30,780 nucleotides of DNA from NCBI GenBank assembly GCA_028877005.1, contig JAGWPI010000077.1, positions 1 to 30,780 on the forward strand. Direction: 5' to 3'. Numbering within the stretch: position 1 is the stretch's first letter; each line of letters opens with the position of its first letter. Below, piece by piece: positions 27,135-30,780 of the stretch. Made by a program: the position numbers and the translations under genes. The notes beneath the pieces were generated by a model. That model did no database searches. It had not been told where the DNA came from and worked only from the letters and a program-made list of their open reading frames with translations. This DNA comes from Bacteroidota bacterium (GTDB lineage: Bacteria; Bacteroidota; Bacteroidia; Chitinophagales; Chitinophagaceae).

Positions 27135-27749
27135 ATGCATATTTTAATAAAAGCCAATGCTTCACAGCAAACTGCTTTTTTACAAAAGACATTGCCGCAA
27201 AACTTAAAGATAGAATGGTATACTAGTGGTAATAAATTGGCAGATGTTTATTTTGATTTTTTGTATGAAGAAGAAGGACCTGCTTTTGGCTATGTTAGCC
27301 ATACGCCTGTATTTGTGAATGCAGTTGTAACTACTACAGAAAATATGCCCAAAAATTTTATTCGCTTTAATGGCTGGCCTTATTTTTGGGAACGAAAGGT
27401 AATTGAATTAGTGCATCAAGATATGAAAATGCGTGCATTGGCTGAAAAATTACTACATCAACTTCATTTGTCATTTATCTGGTGCCCCGATATACCTGGC
27501 ATGATAGCTGCCAGAGCCATTGCTGCCATTATTAATGAAGCTTATTTTTGTTTAGAGGAAGGGGTTAGTTCATCATCAGATATTGATACTGCCATGCGAT
27601 TAGGTACCAATTATCCAATGGGCCCTTTTGAGTGGGCAGAAAAAATTGGATTAGCTCACTTATCTACATTATTAATTGCAATGCAGACACCTAATATGCA
27701 ACATCAAATTGCGCCGCTTTTATTAGCTTCATCTCCTACTAATAGTTAA
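27135..27749 (+). CDS. 3-hydroxyacyl-CoA dehydrogenase C-terminal-domain protein, lacking the NAD-binding half
   Basis: 204 residues. From about residue 115 it matches the C-terminal domain of 3-hydroxybutyryl-/3-hydroxyacyl-CoA dehydrogenases: DIPGMIAARAIAAIINEAYF, then EGVSSSSDIDTAMRLG and NYPMGPFEWAEKIGL. The N-terminal 100 or so residues have no GxGxxG dinucleotide-binding motif, and the protein is about 80 residues shorter than a complete enzyme, so it probably cannot bind NAD in the usual way. Whether it is an assembly partner, a binding protein or a divergent enzyme is unknown. It is followed 10 bases later by tsaB and likely co-transcribed with it. Start chosen from the promoter box at 27109. 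Confidence 0.8.
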   Translation: MHILIKANASQQTAFLQKTLPQNLKIEWYTSGNKLADVYFDFLYEEEGPAFGYVSHTPVFVNAVVTTTENMPKNFIRFNGWPYFWERKVIELVHQDMKMRALAEKLLHQLHLSFIWCPDIPGMIAARAIAAIINEAYFCLEEGVSSSSDIDTAMRLGTNYPMGPFEWAEKIGLAHLSTLLIAMQTPNMQHQIAPLLLASSPTNS

Positions 27750-27759
27750 AATAATCAAT

Positions 27760-28461
27760 TTGGCACTTATATTAAATATTGATACTGCTACTGAAAACGC
27801 TTCCGTTTGTATATGTTACAACACTGAAATTTTAGCTATAGCGCATAGCTCTGAACAAAAAAATCATGCTGCTTTTATTCAGCCTGCCATTCAACAAATT
27901 ATGTGCGAAGCTAATGTAAAGTTGGTGAATATAGATGCTGTTGCTGTTACAGGTGGCCCCGGCAGTTATACAGGTTTAAGAGTAGGGCTGGCTACTGCCA
28001 AAGGCATTGCATATGCATTAAATAAACCATTACTTATTGAAAATACCTTGAAAGTAATGGCTCAGGCAGCATTACCTACATTAAAAAATTATATACAACC
28101 AACTACTAATGAAAAATGGGTGTTATGTCCAATGATTGATGCGCGCAGAATGGAAGTATTTACTGCTGTGTATTATCCCAATTTAATATGCTTGAATGAA
28201 CCTAATGCACTTATTTTAGAAGAAAAATCTTTTAATAACCTGTTAAAAGACTACAATATATTATTTTTTGGAACCGGCAGCACAAAATGGCAAAATGTAA
28301 TAAAAAATACACACGCCCAATTTGCAGAAATCATGCAAAATGCCGGCCATTTGGGAATTCTAGCCTATGAGAAATGGCAAAATAAACAGTGGGAAAATTT
28401 AGCATATGCTACCCCTTTTTACCTGAAAGAATTTTATCATCCAAAAAAAAATTTCAAATAA
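27760..28461 (+). CDS. tsaB: tRNA threonylcarbamoyladenosine biosynthesis protein TsaB (YeaZ), TTG start
   Basis: 233 residues. ILNIDTATENASVCI at the N-terminus, then HAAFIQPAI and AVTGGPGSYTGLRVGLATAK, are the TsaB hallmarks. TsaB is the inactive ASKHA partner of TsaD (with TsaE) in making t6A37 on tRNAs that read ANN codons. The start is a TTG at 27760, 10 bases after the preceding stop; no ATG or GTG in the frame gives the conserved LxIDTAT opening, so the TTG is well supported. It is probably co-transcribed with the gene at 27135. Confidence 0.92.
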   Translation: MALILNIDTATENASVCICYNTEILAIAHSSEQKNHAAFIQPAIQQIMCEANVKLVNIDAVAVTGGPGSYTGLRVGLATAKGIAYALNKPLLIENTLKVMAQAALPTLKNYIQPTTNEKWVLCPMIDARRMEVFTAVYYPNLICLNEPNALILEEKSFNNLLKDYNILFFGTGSTKWQNVIKNTHAQFAEIMQNAGHLGILAYEKWQNKQWENLAYATPFYLKEFYHPKKNFK

Positions 28462-28542
28462 TCCTTTTTTGGTATACACCGTATTTAAAAAGTATTTAAC
28501 TTTAACCTCATATTGTAATTTTTTAATCCCCAATCACTTAAC

Positions 28543-28878
28543 ATGAGTAGTTCACAAAACACACTAACCTTAAGCAATGGCAGGCCCAGTGCAAAGGTTG
28601 ACTTAATCCAGTCAAAGAAAGCAGCGCTAATTTTAAGAGCGTTGAATCACAAACTTCGTCAGCAAATGCTGAAGCTATTGGATGAAAACAAAAAAATGAC
28701 AGTTACCGAACTGTATGTTAAATTGCGTTTAGAGCAATCTGTTGCCTCTCAGCATTTGGCTATTTTGCGTAGGGCTGAGTTGGTAACAACACAACGCAAC
28801 GGTAAATTCATTTTTTATACACCCAATTATGCCCGCATTAATGAAGTGATGAAATTTGTTACCGAATTAGTTGGATAA
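28543..28878 (+). CDS. ArsR-type winged-helix transcriptional regulator without cysteines
   Basis: 111 residues. A helix-turn-helix of ArsR type is clear: LRALNHKLRQQMLKLLDENK, then TVTELYVKLRLEQSVASQHL, AILRRAELVTTQRNGKFIFY (wing). The metal site ELCVCDL of classic ArsR/SmtB sensors is replaced by ELYVKL, and the protein has no cysteine at all, so it cannot sense metal or persulfide through thiols. The N-terminal extension (about 20 residues) is Ser/Lys-rich. It is followed by its own terminator and then the tandem-rhodanese gene. The ligand and targets are unknown. Confidence 0.88.
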   Translation: MSSSQNTLTLSNGRPSAKVDLIQSKKAALILRALNHKLRQQMLKLLDENKKMTVTELYVKLRLEQSVASQHLAILRRAELVTTQRNGKFIFYTPNYARINEVMKFVTELVG

Positions 28879-28896
28879 ATTCCTGATTTATCCTTT

Positions 28897-28931
28897 AAAA
28901 AAATCCACCAATATAAAAGGTGGATTTTTTT
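28897..28931 (+). terminator. Terminator of the ArsR-type gene
   Basis: A 13-bp perfect stem (AAAAAAATCCACC with GGTGGATTTTTTT) closes a 9-base loop and runs into more T's, 18 bases past the stop codon. Confidence 0.9.
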
Positions 28932-28998
28932 TATGTATTAAAGCAGATCATTTCTGAATTGTTATTTCAATACTAGATCATCTAAAACCTGTAACCTG

Positions 28999-29006
28999 TA
29001 ACTTTG
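28999..29006 (+). promoter_or_regulatory. -7 box (TAACTTTG) for the tandem-rhodanese gene
   Basis: An exact TAnnTTTG match, 11 bases before the ATG at 29018, identical to the radA box. It predicts a leader of only about 5 bases, or about 14 if the ATG at 29027 is used. No clear -33 element was found. Confidence 0.5.
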
Positions 29007-29017
29007 CAAATCTTTAA

Positions 29018-29713
29018 ATGCATTTTATGAAACAAGTTTCTGAAGTACCATTGTCTTTAACTGTGGCTGATGTAAAACATTGGCTCCTACAAAATGAAGC
29101 AATTGTTATTGTTGATATTAGGCCGGCTCGTAGCTTTGAAACAGGATTTATTACAGGAGCTATTGCTATTTGTGCAGAAGACAATATTACTAATAGATTG
29201 CAAGAACTACAATTACAAAAGCATCCCACTATCTTAGTTACTGATACCGCTATATCTGCTCGATTGGAATTACTCAAAAATGCAGGCTATGAGATAATAG
29301 GATTTTTAAACGATGGAATGATTGCCTGGAATAACCTGAACGAACCAATTGATGTTTTGATTGGTGTTGAAACCGATGAATTGGCTTTGGATATTAAGTT
29401 TGATGAACAAGTTATTTTAATTGATTTACGTAATGAAGATATATTTGATATAGAACATATAGCACAATCTGTTAATATTCCTTTACATGAATTAAAGGAT
29501 CCGGCAAGTATGGCTAATTTAGAAGATCATCAAAATATTTATGTGTTTGGAGCCGATGCTTTTAGCGGCATTACAGCTTGTTCATTAATTAAAAAACAAG
29601 GCATTCATAACTTACGGTATTTAATGGGCGGATGGCCTGCAATTAAAGCTATGCCAAACATATTTGAATTTGTACAATCACCATCTAAAAATGATGAAGC
29701 ATCTAAAAATTAG
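29018..29713 (+). CDS. Tandem rhodanese-like protein lacking both catalytic cysteines
   Basis: 231 residues, no signal peptide. Two rhodanese domains: one at about 15-107 (LSLTVADVKHWL, IVIVDIRPARSFETGFITGA) and one at about 115-215 (VILIDLRNEDIFDIEHIAQS, NLRYLMGGWPAIK). In each, the active-site loop (normally C-x-x-G-x-R-S) has lost its cysteine: TDTAISAR in the first (Thr75) and VFGADAFSG in the second (Gly178). Sulfurtransferase activity by the usual mechanism is therefore excluded. Similar inactive tandem modules occur fused to metallo-beta-lactamase persulfide dioxygenases, but that domain is absent here. Start could be ATG 29018 or 29027. It follows the Cys-less ArsR-type gene but is separated from it by a terminator. 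Confidence 0.82.
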   Translation: MHFMKQVSEVPLSLTVADVKHWLLQNEAIVIVDIRPARSFETGFITGAIAICAEDNITNRLQELQLQKHPTILVTDTAISARLELLKNAGYEIIGFLNDGMIAWNNLNEPIDVLIGVETDELALDIKFDEQVILIDLRNEDIFDIEHIAQSVNIPLHELKDPASMANLEDHQNIYVFGADAFSGITACSLIKKQGIHNLRYLMGGWPAIKAMPNIFEFVQSPSKNDEASKN

Positions 29714-29731
29714 TACAATAGTGCTTTTTTT
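29712..29731 (+). terminator. Weak hairpin terminator after the rhodanese gene
   Basis: AGTAC-AATA-GTGCT (5 bp with one G-T pair) followed by a T run overlaps the stop codon and the 16-base gap to the convergent acyltransferase gene. The stem is short, so its function is uncertain. Confidence 0.4.
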
Positions 29732-30611
29732 ACCTTAATAAATGGCTGTGTTTTTCGGGTTGAAAGGCCCACTTCCAACGGCGATGACTCCATAAATAAT
29801 TGGCAGGTCTTTTCCTTATTTCTTCTTCAATAAAAGCAATCATGGCTTTGGTAATAGCAGCCTCCGGTAATGTTTTTGGGGTAGTGGTAAAAACGGTTGC
29901 TTCTGACCGGTAATAACCTCTTTTTTCCCTATAAAAATTACAAAATACTACTGCCGTGTCATTGTAACGAGCACTCAATTCAGGGCCTTTTACAAATGGT
30001 GCCGGCTTGTCAAAAAAACGGAACCAATAAGTGTTATCAGGTTTTCCGGGGTTTTGATCGCCTACTAAAATTAACGCATATTGTTGTTTGGATACTGCTG
30101 CAAACTCTTTCTTGAAATTAGATGCAGATACTAACAGTGTACCGAATCTACCCCTAATATGTAAAAATAGCCTATTAAAAATTTTATTTTCAATAGGCTT
30201 GTAAACTACAATAAATTTATATAATAAATGTTGAGCATAGGCTACATTGGCTAATTCCCAATTAAAAAAATGACCCAATAAAATTTGTACATTTTTGCCA
30301 CTAGCATACAACTGATTGATGGTTTCATAATCTGCTTTTACCCGTTTGTCAAGTTCCTTTCCTGAAATAGAAATTAACTTAATGGTTTCCACAAATGTAT
30401 CTGTGAATTGACGGTAGAATTCTTTGGCAATTTTTTTTCTTTCTACCTCAGATTTTTCCGGAAAGGCAATGCGTAAATTTTCATCTACTACTTTTCTTCT
30501 ATATCTAATGATGTAATAAATAATTACATAAAAAATATCACTAATTCCATAAATTACACGCCAAGGCAGAAGTGATAAAAGATAAAATAATGCAAAAACA
30601 ATATAATACAT
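29730..30611 (-). CDS. Lysophospholipid/lipid A acyltransferase family protein (LpxL/HtrB-like)
   Basis: 293 residues. An N-terminal hydrophobic helix (VFALFYLLSLLPWRVIYGIS) anchors it to the inner membrane. The acyltransferase H-x4-E motif is in GHFFNWELAN (His114, Glu119), and the region around residues 181-195 (LILVGDQNPGKP) plus the C-terminal NYLWSHRRWKW are typical LpxL/HtrB features. Members add a secondary acyl chain to lipid A, or an acyl chain to ornithine and related lipids; in Bacteroidota the exact acceptor is often unknown. It is convergent with the rhodanese gene and upstream of nadB's 3' end on the same strand (57-base gap), so it may be the last gene of a nadB transcript. Confidence 0.88.
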   Translation of the reverse strand: MYYIVFALFYLLSLLPWRVIYGISDIFYVIIYYIIRYRRKVVDENLRIAFPEKSEVERKKIAKEFYRQFTDTFVETIKLISISGKELDKRVKADYETINQLYASGKNVQILLGHFFNWELANVAYAQHLLYKFIVVYKPIENKIFNRLFLHIRGRFGTLLVSASNFKKEFAAVSKQQYALILVGDQNPGKPDNTYWFRFFDKPAPFVKGPELSARYNDTAVVFCNFYREKRGYYRSEATVFTTTPKTLPEAAITKAMIAFIEEEIRKRPANYLWSHRRWKWAFQPEKHSHLLR

Positions 30612-30668
30612 ATATTTTTAAAAATATTGAATATCTCAACTTTTAGTTTGTAAGTATGATTTTAATGA

Positions 30669-30780
30669 TTACAATATAATGTTTTGTAACAATGTACTTT
30701 TCTGAGGATGATCGGTATTAAAATGTAAGCCTCTACTTTCTTTTCTAAACATAGCGCTTTTTACTATCAAATAGCCTACG
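30669..30780 (-). CDS. nadB: L-aspartate oxidase, C-terminal fragment (runs off right edge)
   Basis: Only the last 36 codons lie in the window. They read [20 protein letters not shown], then [14 protein letters not shown] and stop. The A-x-x-R-x-ESRGLH-x-NTD-x-P segment is the conserved NadB C-terminus. NadB oxidises aspartate to iminoaspartate, the first step of de novo NAD synthesis. Sharing the motif with succinate dehydrogenase/fumarate reductase flavoproteins leaves some doubt, but SRGLHFNTD is much more like NadB. Confidence 0.82.
   Translation of the reverse strand, partial: VGYLIVKSAMFRKESRGLHFNTDHPQKSTLLQNIIL

Noticed and set aside
28543..28878. Arsenic or zinc sensing by the ArsR-type regulator
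   Set aside because: No cysteine and no ELCVCDL motif; only the DNA-binding fold is supported.

Overview
The window looks like chromosomal DNA of a Bacteroidota bacterium, most likely a Chitinophagaceae-type member of the Chitinophagales. The evidence is two SusC/SusD outer-membrane pairs, AT-rich DNA, repeated promoter -7 boxes of the Bacteroidota type (TAnnTTTG), few Shine-Dalgarno sequences, and a PSP1/RicT gene next to holB. I see no phage, insertion sequence, CRISPR array, rRNA or intact tRNA.

Left part (1-7.8 kb): housekeeping genes. The 5' end of mutL runs off the left edge on the minus strand. A plus-strand M3-family oligopeptidase is divergent from it. Then comes a minus-strand series: ricT (PSP1 family), holB (DNA polymerase III delta'), a secreted Cys-type glutathione peroxidase, comF and radA. 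Clear hairpin terminators separate several of them, so these are mostly short transcription units.

Middle (7.8-19.1 kb): two TonB-dependent nutrient-uptake loci on the plus strand. The first holds a SusC-like porin, a SusD-like_2-type lipoprotein and an unrecognised third lipoprotein. Its susC is broken by a -1 frameshift at a run of six A's near 8608, and restoring one A rebuilds an ordinary 1056-residue SusC. The second is an intact susC/susD pair. Each locus ends in a hairpin terminator. The substrates cannot be read from the sequence: there is no glycosidase, sulfatase, peptidase or sigma/anti-sigma pair beside them.

Right part (19.1-30.8 kb): on the minus strand, a small secreted Arg/Gly/His/Tyr-rich protein, a flavin-reductase-like protein, a secreted protein with one FG-GAP-like motif, and a large fused acyl-CoA mutase (IcmF type: B12 domain, G-protein chaperone and mutase in one chain). 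A galM-like epimerase overlaps galK on the plus strand, and ridA converges on galK with overlapping 3' ends. Then follow a protein made only of the C-terminal half of a 3-hydroxyacyl-CoA dehydrogenase, tsaB (TTG start), a cysteine-free ArsR-type regulator, a tandem rhodanese lacking both catalytic cysteines, a LpxL/HtrB-type acyltransferase and the 3' end of nadB.

I found no convincing undescribed multi-gene system. The observations most worth following up are the poly-A frameshift in the first susC, the unknown third lipoprotein of that operon, the catalytically dead tandem rhodanese beside a Cys-less regulator, the half-size dehydrogenase, a probably leaderless radA mRNA, and two structured intergenic stretches (3429-3736 and 7811-8472).
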